Origin: Betaproteobacteria bacterium
Lineage (GTDB): Bacteria; Pseudomonadota; Gammaproteobacteria; Burkholderiales; Burkholderiaceae_D
Reading direction: 5' to 3'
DNA length: 55,651 nucleotides
Assembly (NCBI GenBank): GCA_016868055.1
Contig: VGHX01000008.1
Span: 1-55,651 of the forward strand
The translations under genes and the position numbers were made by a program. Positions 26,369 to 36,644 of this stretch are shown one piece after another (position 1 is the stretch's first letter; every line of letters begins with the position of its first letter). The notes beneath the pieces are model-generated. The model did no database searches. It was not told the DNA's origin and worked only from the letters and a program-made list of their open reading frames with translations.

Positions 26369-27775
26369 TTAAACGACCTTCCCGGGGTTCATCAAATCAA
26401 GCGGGTCTAGTGCCCGCTTGATGGCTATCATCATTGCCATCTCGGTCTCGGTTTTGTAGCGCAAAATTTCTTTATGCTTGAGTGCGCCTAGGCCATGCTC
26501 AGCAGAGATCGAGCCACCGTAGTGATGTACACGATCGTGCACGATTCTGTTAACCGACTCTTGCTGATTCAAAAATGATTCATCATCCTGACCAACTGGC
26601 GCGGAGACATTGTAATGAAGATTTCCATCGCCGAGATGACCGAATGTCACCATTCTGCAACCCGGAAAAGCGCGCTGTAGCTCGGCATCAGTATGACTAA
26701 CAAAGTCTTGAATAGCTGAGATAGGTAGCGCGATATCGTGCTTGATATTTTTTCCTTCAGACGCTTGTGCTTCGGAGATATGCTCACGAAGTTCCCAAAG
26801 CGCCTTCGATTGCGATAACGAGGTCGCGATGATGACATCACGCGCGATGGCTTGCTCCATGGCCTGCGACGCTACCGCCTCCAGCTGCGCAATAGCATGA
26901 GCCTCGGGCTCAGGTGTCGATAGCTCTATGAGAACATATTGCGGGTAGTGCTGCGCAAACGGTCGTCGTTGTGTACTGAAGTGACGCTCGACCAGCTGCA
27001 GACAAAAGTCAGACATCAACTCAAAGCCCGTCAGGTTAGCGTCGCAGCGCGTTCGTGCCAGACTCAGCAGCTTGAGCGCATCACTGACTGACGCTAACGC
27101 AAATAGCGCGGTTGTGCGGGCGGCCGGTCGCGCAAATAGCTTCAGCACTGCAGCAGTAATGATGCCGAGTGTGCCCTCGGAGCCTATGAACAAATCACGC
27201 AGATCGTAGCCGGTGTTGTCCTTGCGAAGTCCGCGTAATCCGCTCCAGACTTCGCCTTGCGCAGTGACTACCTCCAGCCCCAGCGTCAGCTCGCGGGCAT
27301 TGCCATAACGAAGTACGGCGGTGCCACCGGCGTTGGTTGCCAGGTTGCCGCCGATACTGCAGCTACCCTCGGAGGCGAGTGATAAGGGGAATAAACGGTC
27401 ATGCGTTTCAGCCGCCTGTTGCACCTGATGCAGCGTGCAACCTGCTTCTGCGGTCAGCGTGTTGTTGATGGGATCGACAGCGCGAATACGATTTAATCGC
27501 GACAGTGATAGCACCACCGCCGTGCCGCTCTGGTCTGGAACGCTACCCAGCACCAGTCCGGTATTGCCGCCCTGCGGGACGATCGGTACGCGATGCTGTG
27601 AGCACAGCTGCACCAGCGCAGCCACTTCGTCTGTTGATGCAGGCCGCAACACGGCGCGAGCGCGTCCGGTGGAGCGACGCCGCCAGTCGGTGAGATAGCC
27701 TGCCATGACATCACCGACGAGCACATGCGGGCTGCCGATGAGTTGCGTGCAGAGCGCGAGAAACTCAGTGCTCAT
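26369..27775 (-). CDS. FAD-linked 2-hydroxyacid oxidase/dehydrogenase (GlcD/D2HGDH family)
   Basis: Enzyme of 468 residues with the VAO/PCMH FAD-binding fold. The PP-loop is PQGGNTGLVLGSVP (about residues 66-79), followed by the second FAD region GSCSIGGNLATNAGG and YDLRDLFIGSEGTLGI. The C-terminal FAD-linked oxidase domain includes the metal-site pattern GHLGDGNLHYN and ends in the HGLGALKHKE segment. Candidates are D-2-hydroxyglutarate or D-lactate dehydrogenase; sequence alone does not decide. Its 5' end overlaps the DUF2069 gene by 11 bases, so the two are coupled. Confidence 0.85.
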   Translation of the reverse strand: MSTEFLALCTQLIGSPHVLVGDVMAGYLTDWRRRSTGRARAVLRPASTDEVAALVQLCSQHRVPIVPQGGNTGLVLGSVPDQSGTAVVLSLSRLNRIRAVDPINNTLTAEAGCTLHQVQQAAETHDRLFPLSLASEGSCSIGGNLATNAGGTAVLRYGNARELTLGLEVVTAQGEVWSGLRGLRKDNTGYDLRDLFIGSEGTLGIITAAVLKLFARPAARTTALFALASVSDALKLLSLARTRCDANLTGFELMSDFCLQLVERHFSTQRRPFAQHYPQYVLIELSTPEPEAHAIAQLEAVASQAMEQAIARDVIIATSLSQSKALWELREHISEAQASEGKNIKHDIALPISAIQDFVSHTDAELQRAFPGCRMVTFGHLGDGNLHYNVSAPVGQDDESFLNQQESVNRIVHDRVHHYGGSISAEHGLGALKHKEILRYKTETEMAMMIAIKRALDPLDLMNPGKVV

Positions 27776-28172
27776 GAGGCTCAGCTGCGCGCTGAATCAC
27801 TTCTTGTGCAAGGCGCTTTGCCTCGCGCTTGTACGGCCGCAGGAAAAAAATTGCAGCGAAAAAGTACAGCGTCGAGAGCAGAATCTCAGCACCGGCAAGC
27901 CATTGCGATAATCCTTGCTCGCTCCAAGCGCGAACCACGCCTTCGGTGAAATACATCAAGACCATCATCGACGCCCACTGCATGGTGTAGATATTTCTGC
28001 GCAGCGTGCCCGGCAGCGGCGCCAGAAGCGGAAGCGCCTTGATCACCATCCACGAGCCGCCTGGCCGCAGAGGTGCCAGCAGCCATTCCCACAATATGCA
28101 CAACACGATCAGCAGCACCAGGCTGACGCTTGCTAGCTGATGCAGCCGATGCTGCAGGGGCGTGACTTCCAT
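27765..28172 (-). CDS. DUF2069 inner-membrane protein
   Basis: Small membrane protein of 135 residues with about four helices (about residues 14-34, 40-55, 62-78 and 92-112). Family motifs WEWLLAPLRPGG and WASMMVLMYFTEGVVRAW are clear. No function is established. It overlaps the following FAD oxidase gene by 11 bases and starts three bases after wrbA stops, so wrbA-DUF2069-FAD oxidase reads as one minus-strand operon. Confidence 0.82.
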   Translation of the reverse strand: MEVTPLQHRLHQLASVSLVLLIVLCILWEWLLAPLRPGGSWMVIKALPLLAPLPGTLRRNIYTMQWASMMVLMYFTEGVVRAWSEQGLSQWLAGAEILLSTLYFFAAIFFLRPYKREAKRLAQEVIQRAAEPHEH

Positions 28173-28175
28173 TGG

Positions 28176-28787
<612 letters not shown>

Positions 28788-28847
28788 TTACTATTATAGG
28801 CGCGCGCTTCATTGCATTCAGCGCTACCCCTTGGCGCGACCCTCACC

Positions 28848-30143
28848 ATGACACCACGCTCCCCTCATCCCTCTGGTCGTTGGACCGGCTCGCAAGTGCG
28901 TGATCTTGCGGGTTTTGTTGGGATTCGGCTGCGTGAAGAGCATCTATTCGAGGTGGCCGGCAGCCTGACGTACACCACGGTGTTGGCGCTGGTACCGGTG
29001 CTGACTATCGCGTTTGCGATCTTCACGACGTTTCCGCTGTTCACGACCTTTCGCGATTCACTCGAAACGTATTTCGTGCAGTCGGTGATGCCGAAAGGGA
29101 TCGCCAACACCATTCTCGATTACCTGACACAATTCTCTGCCAAAGCCAGTCGTCTGTCTGCGGTAGGTGCTGTGTTCTTGATGGTGACGGCGATCCTGAT
29201 GTTCAGCATGGTGGATCGCACGCTGAACCGTATCTGGCGCGTGCGTGAGTCGCGGCCTTTGCTGCAGAGTTTAGTGGTGTACTGGGCTGTCATGACTATC
29301 GGGCCGCTGTTGTTAGGTGCCTCGTTGACCGCCGCTTCCGAGGCATCCGAATTCTTGCCCATGCTTGGCGGCACGCTTCGTCAGCCATCACTGCTGTACT
29401 CGAGCGTCACGCTGCTGTTATCGCTATTGCTGTCGACATTAGCGTTTGCCTTGCTTTACCTGACGGTACCAAATCGTTTTGTTGATTGGCGCGAGGCGCT
29501 CATTGGCGGGCTGGTGGCAGGCATCGCGTTCGAGATTGCGCGTCGTCTGTTTTCGTTCTCGATATCGATGGGCGGCGGCTACCGTGCGATCTATGGTGCA
29601 CTGGCAGCATTTCCGGTGTTTTTAATTTGGATATATCTGTTTTGGCTGATTACTTTGCTCGGTGCAGTGGTCGCAGCTGCGCTGCCGTCAATTCGGTATG
29701 AGCGTTGGTGGCATCGGCCCGGTCCAGGTGATGATTTTGTTGATGCGGCGGCGCTGCTACGGGTGTTATTCGCAGCGCGAGCAGATCACGCCGCAGTAGA
29801 TGTGTGGCTAATGCGTGAACGTACTCAGTTGGGGTTTGATGAGATCGAGCACCTGTTACAGCGCATGCTGGAAGCGGGCTGGGTGGGTCGGGTACGACCA
29901 CAGCGCTCGGGGATAATTTCTCTACGCCGACGCGCACAAGCCAAACAAGACAAATGGGTCTTGCTAGCCAATCCAGACAAGCTCACACTGGCCGAGGTAT
30001 TTCGTTTATTTGCATTTAGTCCGGCAACGGATTCCGCTTTATCGCAGCAGGTAGCCGAGTTACTGCACCGCGATTTATCGAATTCGCTTTCAGATCATTT
30101 CAATACACCACACGAAAAAGCGAACAGCTCATCAAGTACTTGA
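28848..30143 (+). CDS. YihY family inner-membrane protein
   Basis: Protein of 431 residues from ATG 28848; a TTG at 28812 would add 12 unconvincing residues. The N-terminal half is the YihY/BrkB domain with six hydrophobic helices and the motif AGSLTYTTVLALVPVLTIAF, followed by LNRIWRVRESRPLLQS. A cytoplasmic tail of about 140 residues (from VDAAALLRVLFAARADH) resembles a winged helix. Proteins of this class were once labelled ribonuclease BN, which is now regarded as wrong. The 3' end overlaps the convergent hydrolase gene by 49 bases. Confidence 0.87.
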   Translation: MTPRSPHPSGRWTGSQVRDLAGFVGIRLREEHLFEVAGSLTYTTVLALVPVLTIAFAIFTTFPLFTTFRDSLETYFVQSVMPKGIANTILDYLTQFSAKASRLSAVGAVFLMVTAILMFSMVDRTLNRIWRVRESRPLLQSLVVYWAVMTIGPLLLGASLTAASEASEFLPMLGGTLRQPSLLYSSVTLLLSLLLSTLAFALLYLTVPNRFVDWREALIGGLVAGIAFEIARRLFSFSISMGGGYRAIYGALAAFPVFLIWIYLFWLITLLGAVVAAALPSIRYERWWHRPGPGDDFVDAAALLRVLFAARADHAAVDVWLMRERTQLGFDEIEHLLQRMLEAGWVGRVRPQRSGIISLRRRAQAKQDKWVLLANPDKLTLAEVFRLFAFSPATDSALSQQVAELLHRDLSNSLSDHFNTPHEKANSSSST

Positions 30144-30910
30144 TCCGGTTGCTCTGCCATCAAGTCGTGGCCACAGGCCTGTAGTGTCACTGTCCTCGAT
30201 TGTTTGATTGCGGAGGATAGTGATGTTGCTGCCTTGGCGGGTGTCATGATGTCTTTGCGGCCGAGCAGAAACAGGGCAGGGCAGTTGATTGCTGCGGCGG
30301 CTTGCTCACCGTTGCTGTAGTTATTGCAGGCCGCGAAGTCGGTATAAAAAACCTGCGCCGGATTGATCTCGGAGATGCGCTGCATCAGCCGCCGGCTACC
30401 GCCATGGACATAAAATCCCGGGCCTGGCGCAGACGGTTTTTGTGCAATCGTTGAGTGCGACCAGATATTTACCATGTCGATAGCGACCGGTTCGCGCTCG
30501 CGCGATGTCTCGAGCAGCGCGGGCGATACACGCATGGGATAGGCCGTACCCACCATCGCTAGTCCTTTGACGCGCTCATGACAGCGCGCAGCAGCCTCCA
30601 GCGCAATCAGCGAGCCCATGCTGTGACCGATCAGGATCGGTTGTCCGATCTTGGCGGCATCAAGTACCTGATTCAACCAATCTGCCATCGCTTCGACCGA
30701 GGTCAGCGCATCACCACGACTGCGACCATGCCCGGGCAAATCGACTGCGACTACAGAAAATCCGTGATGGGCAAAATAGCGGGTTTGCAAAATCCAGACC
30801 GAGTGATCATTCTGTGCGCCATGAATGAAGACTGCAGTTGGTAAGGCGTTGTCGAAGGGCTTGCCCCCTGTGTAGGCGTAGGCACGCTGTTGGTTGATCT
30901 CAAGCTCCAT
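30095..30910 (-). CDS. Alpha/beta-fold hydrolase
   Basis: Cytoplasmic alpha/beta hydrolase of 271 residues. The oxyanion region is FIHGAQNDHSVW, the nucleophile elbow GHSMGS (Ser100 or so), the acid probably Asp in FLLGRKDIMTP and the base His in QACGHDLMAEQP. The substrate is not evident. It starts one base before metY stops, so it is probably transcribed from the metY side (metY then this gene). The 3' end overlaps yihY by 49 bases in opposite orientation. Confidence 0.82.
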   Translation of the reverse strand: MELEINQQRAYAYTGGKPFDNALPTAVFIHGAQNDHSVWILQTRYFAHHGFSVVAVDLPGHGRSRGDALTSVEAMADWLNQVLDAAKIGQPILIGHSMGSLIALEAAARCHERVKGLAMVGTAYPMRVSPALLETSREREPVAIDMVNIWSHSTIAQKPSAPGPGFYVHGGSRRLMQRISEINPAQVFYTDFAACNNYSNGEQAAAAINCPALFLLGRKDIMTPAKAATSLSSAIKQSRTVTLQACGHDLMAEQPDQVLDELFAFSCGVLK

Positions 30911-30911
30911 C

Positions 30912-32222
30912 TCACGCTCCCTTCTGCGCTGCTTTCAAGCCGCGCTTGAGATCACCAATCAGATCATCGGCATCCTCCAGGCCAACCGAGAGGCGCATTG
31001 TGCCTTCGGTAATGCCAGAGGCAGCGAGCTGCTCGGTCGGCACACGGAAATGGGTTGTCGAGGCAGGGTGAATGACCAATGACTTTGCGTCTCCGACGTT
31101 AGCGAGATGCGAGAATACCTGCAGCGATTCGACAAAACGCCGGCCGGCAGCACGATCGCCTTTTAACGAGAATGAAAACACGGCGCCGCAGCCGCGCGGT
31201 AGTAATCGCTTAGCCAGTGCGTGATCAGGATGATCGGGTAGCTCGGGGTAGGCAACCGATTCAATCGCCGGGTGCGACACTAAAAATTCGACTACCTTAC
31301 GCGCATTGGCGACATGCTTTTCCATACGTATCGAGAGTGTCTCGATTCCCTGCAAAATAGTGAATGCATTATGCGGGCTCATCACAGCACCAAAGTCGCG
31401 CAGACCTTCGCGCCGAGCACGCAATGCAAATGCTGCGACGGTTGATTCTTCCGAAAATACCATGCCATGAAACCCGTCATAGGGCTCGCATAGCTCTGCA
31501 AATCGACCAGTCGCTTCATACGCGCGTTGCCAGTCGAAGCTGCCGCCATCAATCAGCAGCCCGCCAACTGCGGTGCCATGGCCACACAAAAATTTAGTGG
31601 CCGAGTGAAAGATCAGGTCAGCGCCGTGGTCCAGTGGTTTTAACAGATAAGGCGTGGTGAAGGTGGCGTCCACCATCAGTGGCAGGTGATGTTCATGCGC
31701 GATCGCTGCAACGCTATCGATATCGAGTACGTCCAGGCCAGGGTTGCCGAGTGTCTCTGCAAATAAAACCTTGGTGTTGGGACGAATGTTATTGCGCCAG
31801 GCATCCAGATCGCGTGGATCAATGAAGGTAGTCTCAATTCCGAAGCGCCGCATGGTGTAACCGAGCAGGTTTTGCGAGCCACCGTACAACGCACGCGACG
31901 CCAGCACATGCGAGCCAGCACCGGCAATTGTTGCCAGCCCAAGATGCAAAGCGGCCTGACCGCTGGCCACTGCTAAGCCGGCAACGCCGCCCTCGAGCGC
32001 TGCGATACGCTCTTCCAGTACCGCGTTGGTCGGGTTCGAGATGCGCGAGTACACATGACCCGAGCGCTCCATGTTGAACAGTGATGCGGCATGGTCCGAA
32101 TCACGAAACACAAACGAGGTCGACAGATAAATCGGTGTCGCACGTGCACCGGTTGCCGGGTCTGGCGCGCTACCGGCGTGTAGCGAAAGGGTGTCAAAGC
32201 CGGGATAACGTGGATCGCTCAT
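30912..32222 (-). CDS. metY: O-acetylhomoserine sulfhydrylase (MetY type)
   Basis: PLP enzyme of the Cys/Met metabolism family that makes homocysteine from O-acetylhomoserine and sulfide. Its 436 residues include the long insert characteristic of MetY and the motifs YLSTSFVFRDSDHAASLF, YSRISNPTNAVLEERIAALEGG, and FHSATKFLCGHGTAVGG with the PLP lysine. The C-terminal KSLVIHPASTTH is also typical. A metZ paralogue sits at 52969. I see no SAM riboswitch in the 159 bases upstream. Confidence 0.88.
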   Translation of the reverse strand: MSDPRYPGFDTLSLHAGSAPDPATGARATPIYLSTSFVFRDSDHAASLFNMERSGHVYSRISNPTNAVLEERIAALEGGVAGLAVASGQAALHLGLATIAGAGSHVLASRALYGGSQNLLGYTMRRFGIETTFIDPRDLDAWRNNIRPNTKVLFAETLGNPGLDVLDIDSVAAIAHEHHLPLMVDATFTTPYLLKPLDHGADLIFHSATKFLCGHGTAVGGLLIDGGSFDWQRAYEATGRFAELCEPYDGFHGMVFSEESTVAAFALRARREGLRDFGAVMSPHNAFTILQGIETLSIRMEKHVANARKVVEFLVSHPAIESVAYPELPDHPDHALAKRLLPRGCGAVFSFSLKGDRAAGRRFVESLQVFSHLANVGDAKSLVIHPASTTHFRVPTEQLAASGITEGTMRLSVGLEDADDLIGDLKRGLKAAQKGA

Positions 32223-32381
32223 GCGGGCGGTCTCCGTAGCGGTAAATGGTGGCGACCATTATAGGCCGCAGCGCGCTTGATTAGCGTGGATGAGTCCCGA
32301 GCGGGTATGGCTTTTTCAGGTTGAGTCAGCTACATTGCTCACGGTGAGCCACGGCAGTGCGCATAACTCAGGGGTGATGTC

Positions 32382-32831
32382 ATGAAAGTCGCAGACATAC
32401 TGAAGGTCAAGGGCGATGGTCTTTACACCGCCACGCCGGAAACCTCTTTACGAGATGCTATCCATCTCATGACTGCGAATGATATTGGTTCGCTGGTGGT
32501 GCTGCGTGATAGCCATGTGTGCGGGATGCTCAACTTCCGCGAGGTGATGAACGCGATTGATGTTGAGAGCGGGGCTGTTCGTGATGGCACCGTTGGGCAG
32601 CACATGGCGACTGATATTGATGTCATCTCACCCGAGACAGACCTCAACGACATACGCCGCAGAATGCTGGAGTACCACTCGCGCTATGTACCGGTCGTCG
32701 ACGCGAGCGGTGCACTGCTCGGTGTGATGTCGTTTTACGATATTGCCAAGGCAGTGCTCGATGCGCAATCCTTTGAAAACAAGATGTTGAAAGCCTATAT
32801 CCGTGATTGGCCGGCGGAGACCGAGGAGTGA
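32382..32831 (+). CDS. CBS-domain protein
   Basis: Protein of 149 residues made of a tandem CBS pair (about residues 8-65 and 78-135), likely binding an adenosine ligand (ATP, AMP or SAM). Typical elements are NDIGSLVVLRDSHVCGML and HSRYVPVVDASGALLGVMS. No catalytic domain is attached. Its stop overlaps the GTG of the MFS transporter (GTGA, four bases), so the two are coupled. It may regulate that transporter, but this is inference. Confidence 0.85.
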   Translation: MKVADILKVKGDGLYTATPETSLRDAIHLMTANDIGSLVVLRDSHVCGMLNFREVMNAIDVESGAVRDGTVGQHMATDIDVISPETDLNDIRRRMLEYHSRYVPVVDASGALLGVMSFYDIAKAVLDAQSFENKMLKAYIRDWPAETEE

Positions 32832-34174
32832 CTCAGTCAACACCATCACGCTCCCAATTTGCGCTACTAACCCAGCGTCGCTTTGCGCCTTTCTTTGGTG
32901 CTCAATTTTTCGGTGCTTTTAATGACAACCTGTTCAAGACTGCTTTAGTCACCGCGATTACGTTTGACGCCGCTTCCTGGACCGACCTGAATGTCGGCTT
33001 GCTGAACAACCTGATCGCCGGCTTGTTTATTCTGCCGTTTGTGTTGGCCTCAGCAACCGCAGGCCAAGTTGCTGACAAAACGGATAAAGCCTTTCTGATG
33101 CGCGCCGTGAAGCTGATGGAAATCGCCATCATGCTGATCGCAGCGTTCGGGTGGGCGATGCATAATTTGTGGCTGCTGGTGGCGGCCGTCATGGGTATGG
33201 GTTTGCACTCTACTATTTTTGGGCCGGTCAAGCATTCCTATCTACCGCAGCATCTCTCTCAGCAAGAGCTCATCGGCGGTAATGGCTTGGTGCAGATGGG
33301 TACCTTTGTCGGTATTCTCACCGGACAGTTGCTGGGTGCCGCAGCAATGGCGTTGGGGAGCGCCGGAGTCACGGTGATCGTAGTCGCCACTTTAGCGGTT
33401 GCGGTGATTGGCTGGTTGCTTACTTTATTGGTGCCATCATCGCCGCCTGCAGCGCCCGATCTTCATATCAGCCGCAATATTTTTGCCGAGAGCGTGCGTA
33501 ACTTGCGTTTTTCGGCATCGAATCGCGACGTATTCATTGCCATGCTTGCCAATTCATGGTTCTGGTTTTTTGGCGCAATGATTCTGGCGCAGTTTCCTGT
33601 CTACGCACGCGATGTTTTACACGGGGTACCAGAAGTTTTTGCGGTACTACTCACTGCGTTCTCGGTGGGTATTGGTGTTGGCTCGTTACTGTGCGAGCGC
33701 TTGTCAGGGCGGCGACTTCATCTGGGGCTAGTGCCGATCGGCGCACTCGGGCTCAGCATTTTTGGTATGGATTTGTACGTTGCCAGCACGGTCACGATGC
33801 CGGCTCAGGTTACAGCGTCCTCGTTATTATTTGGTGAGCAATGGCGCGTGCTACTCGATTGCTTCCTGCTGGGCGGTTTCGGCGGTATTTATGTCGTACC
33901 TTTATTTGCGCTGATACAGACACGCTCCGAGCCCAGCCATTTATCGCGCACCATTGGGGGCATGAATATCCTCAATGCGCTATTCATGGTGGTAGCCGCA
34001 TTAATCGCAATGGTCTTGCTGTCGATCGGAGTATCGGTACCGGGAATTTTTTTGTTTACTGCGCTTGCAAATAGCTTGTTGCTGATTATGCTGTGCGCGA
34101 TTCAGCCTGAATATCTGCGCGAGGCGCGTCGCTGGGTAATCGAGTGTTTCAGCAGACAGCGGCTGGTAGAATGA
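32828..34174 (+). CDS. MFS transporter, LplT-like (lysophospholipid transporter family)
   Basis: I chose GTG 32828 over the in-frame TTG 32807 because it overlaps the CBS stop, has GACCGAGGAG upstream and gives the family's N-terminus ([21 protein letters not shown]). The 448 residues form about 12 transmembrane helices. That N-terminal pattern is found in LplT and in the transporter half of LplT-Aas fusions, which move lysophospholipids across the inner membrane. No acyltransferase domain or aas gene follows, so substrate assignment is tentative. Confidence 0.75.
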   Translation: MTQSTPSRSQFALLTQRRFAPFFGAQFFGAFNDNLFKTALVTAITFDAASWTDLNVGLLNNLIAGLFILPFVLASATAGQVADKTDKAFLMRAVKLMEIAIMLIAAFGWAMHNLWLLVAAVMGMGLHSTIFGPVKHSYLPQHLSQQELIGGNGLVQMGTFVGILTGQLLGAAAMALGSAGVTVIVVATLAVAVIGWLLTLLVPSSPPAAPDLHISRNIFAESVRNLRFSASNRDVFIAMLANSWFWFFGAMILAQFPVYARDVLHGVPEVFAVLLTAFSVGIGVGSLLCERLSGRRLHLGLVPIGALGLSIFGMDLYVASTVTMPAQVTASSLLFGEQWRVLLDCFLLGGFGGIYVVPLFALIQTRSEPSHLSRTIGGMNILNALFMVVAALIAMVLLSIGVSVPGIFLFTALANSLLLIMLCAIQPEYLREARRWVIECFSRQRLVE

Positions 34175-34205
34175 CGGCTTTCATTCAACTGCCGCGCACG
34201 CATCC

Positions 34206-35285
34206 ATGTCTGGTAATACTTTCGGCACGCTGTTTACTGTCACGACTTTCGGTGAATCTCACGGACCGGCCATCGGCTGCGTGATTGACGGCTGCCCGCC
34301 CGGCATGCCACTCGATGAATCCGACATACAGCCCGACCTTGATCGCCGTCGCCCTGGCACTTCGCGTCATGTCACCCAACGCAACGAGCCCGACGCGGTA
34401 GAGATCTTATCTGGCGTTTATGAAGGGCTGACCACCGGTACACCGATTGCATTATTGATCCGTAACCAAGATCAGCGCAGCCAGGATTACGGCAACATCG
34501 TTGATCGGTTCAGACCGGGTCATGCTGACTATACGTACTTCCATAAATACGGCCTACGTGATCCGCGTGGCGGTGGCAGATCGTCTGCGCGTCTGACTGC
34601 GCCGGTGGTGGGTGCGGCAGCAGTCGCCAAGAAATGGCTGAAGCATCACTACGGGACCGAGATTCATGGCTGCATGAGTCAGCTCGGTGAACTGCCGATT
34701 CCGTTTCAGTCATGGGAGCATGTTGAGCACAATCCCTTTTTTGCTGCCAACGCCGAGATTGTTCCGCAACTCGAAACCTACATGGATCAGCTGCGCAAGG
34801 CGGGTGACTCGTGTGGTGCGCGAATTGATGTGGTCGCACACAAAGTACCCGTCGGTTTAGGTGAGCCGCTGTTCGATAAGTTAGATGCTGATATCGCCTA
34901 TGCCATGATGGGTATCAACGCGGTGAAAGGTGTTGAGATTGGTGCAGGATTTCGCTCGGTCGCGCAGAAAGGTACTGAGCATGGTGATGAGATGACGCCT
35001 GAGGGTTTTCTTACCAATAACGCGGGTGGTGTGCTGGGTGGTATTTCATCCGGTCAGGACATCACGGTATCGATAGCGATCAAGCCAACCTCCAGCATTC
35101 GCACGCCACGGCGCTCGATCGACTGTGACGGTAATCCGGTCACGGTGGAGACCTTTGGTCGTCATGATCCCTGCGTCGGCATTCGCGCCACGCCTATCGC
35201 CGAGGCGATGCTGGCGCTGGTGCTGATGGACCACGCGCTGCGGCATCGGGCGCAGTGTGGGGATACTCGAGCCCATCGTGCTTGA
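34206..35285 (+). CDS. aroC: Chorismate synthase
   Basis: Last shikimate-pathway enzyme; converts EPSP to chorismate with reduced FMN. Its 359 residues contain the three family signatures: [35 protein letters not shown] near residue 115, and the C-terminal [20 protein letters not shown]. The length is normal. It is co-oriented with the upstream transporter, with 31 bases between, and is followed by a repeat element. Confidence 0.97.
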   Translation: MSGNTFGTLFTVTTFGESHGPAIGCVIDGCPPGMPLDESDIQPDLDRRRPGTSRHVTQRNEPDAVEILSGVYEGLTTGTPIALLIRNQDQRSQDYGNIVDRFRPGHADYTYFHKYGLRDPRGGGRSSARLTAPVVGAAAVAKKWLKHHYGTEIHGCMSQLGELPIPFQSWEHVEHNPFFAANAEIVPQLETYMDQLRKAGDSCGARIDVVAHKVPVGLGEPLFDKLDADIAYAMMGINAVKGVEIGAGFRSVAQKGTEHGDEMTPEGFLTNNAGGVLGGISSGQDITVSIAIKPTSSIRTPRRSIDCDGNPVTVETFGRHDPCVGIRATPIAEAMLALVLMDHALRHRAQCGDTRAHRA

Positions 35286-35296
35286 GCGGTGAGTGT

Positions 35297-35435
35297 CCTG
35301 GATCCCGGCCTGCGCCGTGATGACCCGCTAGTAAAGCAGAGGCAGACGCAATTTTTTCCCCCAGACCTATGTCGGGTTAAACAGCAATATCCCAACGCAC
35401 TTGATATCGCCACCCCGGCGCAGGCCGGGGTCCAG
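35297..35435. repeat. Dispersed inverted-repeat element, paired units (copy 2)
   Basis: The left unit CTGGATCCCGGCCTGCGCCG (from 35298) and the right unit CGGCGCAGGCCGGGGTCCAG (to 35435) are reverse complements with two or three mismatches, separated by about 85 bases. The same paired arrangement occurs at 48161-48241, and a single unit lies at 8297-8324. It fills the gap between aroC and the MFS gene, whose GTG start (35454) lies just beyond. Confidence 0.8.
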
Positions 35436-35453
35436 TAACTTTTCCCAAATTCA

Positions 35454-36644
35454 GTGACCCCCGGATCCAAGCCTCCTCAGTCGTTTAATTTCGCGCTGTT
35501 CTTCTTCGCCTACTACGGCTACGTCGGTGTGTTCTCGCCGTATGCCAGTTTGTACTTCGCGGATAAAAACATTTCTGCGACGCAGATCGGCATATTAATG
35601 TCGATGATGCAGGTGATGCGCATCTTCGGCCCTAACTTGTGGGGCTGGGTCGCTGACCATACACGGCGACGAGTGCTAGTACTTCGCCTCACCTCGGTCG
35701 CTGCGGCCTGCGTGTTCACCGGTATGTTCTGGGGTGAATCTTTCGCGTATTTTTTTGCGCTGCTGATTCTGTTGAATCTTTTCACCAGTGCTCAAGGACC
35801 ACTGTCAGAGGCACAGATGCTATCGGCGATGCGCGGCGATTTAACCCACTATGGTCGTTTGCGATTATGGGGTTCGGTCGGTTTCATCTTTGCGGTCATG
35901 CTGTCGGGGCAGTTGCTGGATACATTTGGTATCGCGTTAATGCCGACAATCGCGCTTCTGCTATTGCTATTAGTGGTGGTGGCAGCCGTTGGCATGCGTG
36001 AAGAGGTTCAGCAGGTGCATCCTCATGCTGTGCCTTCGGTCAGAGCGCTGTTGAAACAGCGCGAGGTGATGGCCTTCTTTGCCTCCACCTTCTTGATGGT
36101 GGCAGCGCATGCTGCGCTCTATGTGTATTTTTCTTTGTACCTCGCACAAATTGGCTATAGCAAGACAGTCATCGGCCTGATGTGGTCGCTAGGTGTGATC
36201 GCTGAAATTTTATTCTTCTACTGGCAAGCACCGATTTTTCGGCGCTATAGTTTGCGTTTTCTGATGCTGATGAGCTTAGGTGTTGGTGTTATACGGTTTG
36301 CATTAATCGGCTTTGCGGCAGACTCTTTGCTTTTGTTGTTATTTGCTCAGTTACTTCACGCGGCGACTTTCGGGGTGCATCATTCAGCCTCGGTAGCGGT
36401 ATTGCAGCGCTGGTTTTCCGGGCCATTGCAGGCGCGCGGGCAAGCACTCTATATCAGCGTTTCTTACGGGTTGGGCGGTAGTTTGGGTGGATTGCTGTTG
36501 TCTGCGTGCTGGGATAAATTTGGCGCAGCGTCGGTCTACATGTTGGCGTCTGGGCTGTGCGCGATCGGCTGGGTTACTGCATGGTTGAGTTTTCAGTGGC
36601 AGCGTGCGATGCCATCATCGATTTTTGGAAGGGGTCAGGCATGA
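35454..36644 (+). CDS. MFS transporter, HcaT-like (3-phenylpropionate transporter family)
   Basis: Protein of 396 residues with 12 predicted transmembrane helices. The early motif YVGVFSPYASLYFADKNISA and the loop WGWVADHTRRR are characteristic of the MFS_1-like/HcaT subfamily; the substrate is not known for most members. The only plausible start is GTG 35454, just after the repeat element. Its stop overlaps the ATG of the protease gene by four bases (ATGA), so they are co-translated. No aromatic-acid catabolic gene is nearby to support phenylpropionate as substrate. Confidence 0.82.
   Translation: MTPGSKPPQSFNFALFFFAYYGYVGVFSPYASLYFADKNISATQIGILMSMMQVMRIFGPNLWGWVADHTRRRVLVLRLTSVAAACVFTGMFWGESFAYFFALLILLNLFTSAQGPLSEAQMLSAMRGDLTHYGRLRLWGSVGFIFAVMLSGQLLDTFGIALMPTIALLLLLLVVVAAVGMREEVQQVHPHAVPSVRALLKQREVMAFFASTFLMVAAHAALYVYFSLYLAQIGYSKTVIGLMWSLGVIAEILFFYWQAPIFRRYSLRFLMLMSLGVGVIRFALIGFAADSLLLLLFAQLLHAATFGVHHSASVAVLQRWFSGPLQARGQALYISVSYGLGGSLGGLLLSACWDKFGAASVYMLASGLCAIGWVTAWLSFQWQRAMPSSIFGRGQA

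Noticed and set aside
32223-32381. Possible SAM riboswitch upstream of metY
   Set aside because: I found no SAM-I or SAM-II-like core and no terminator-antiterminator pair in this gap; same for the 17 bases before metZ.
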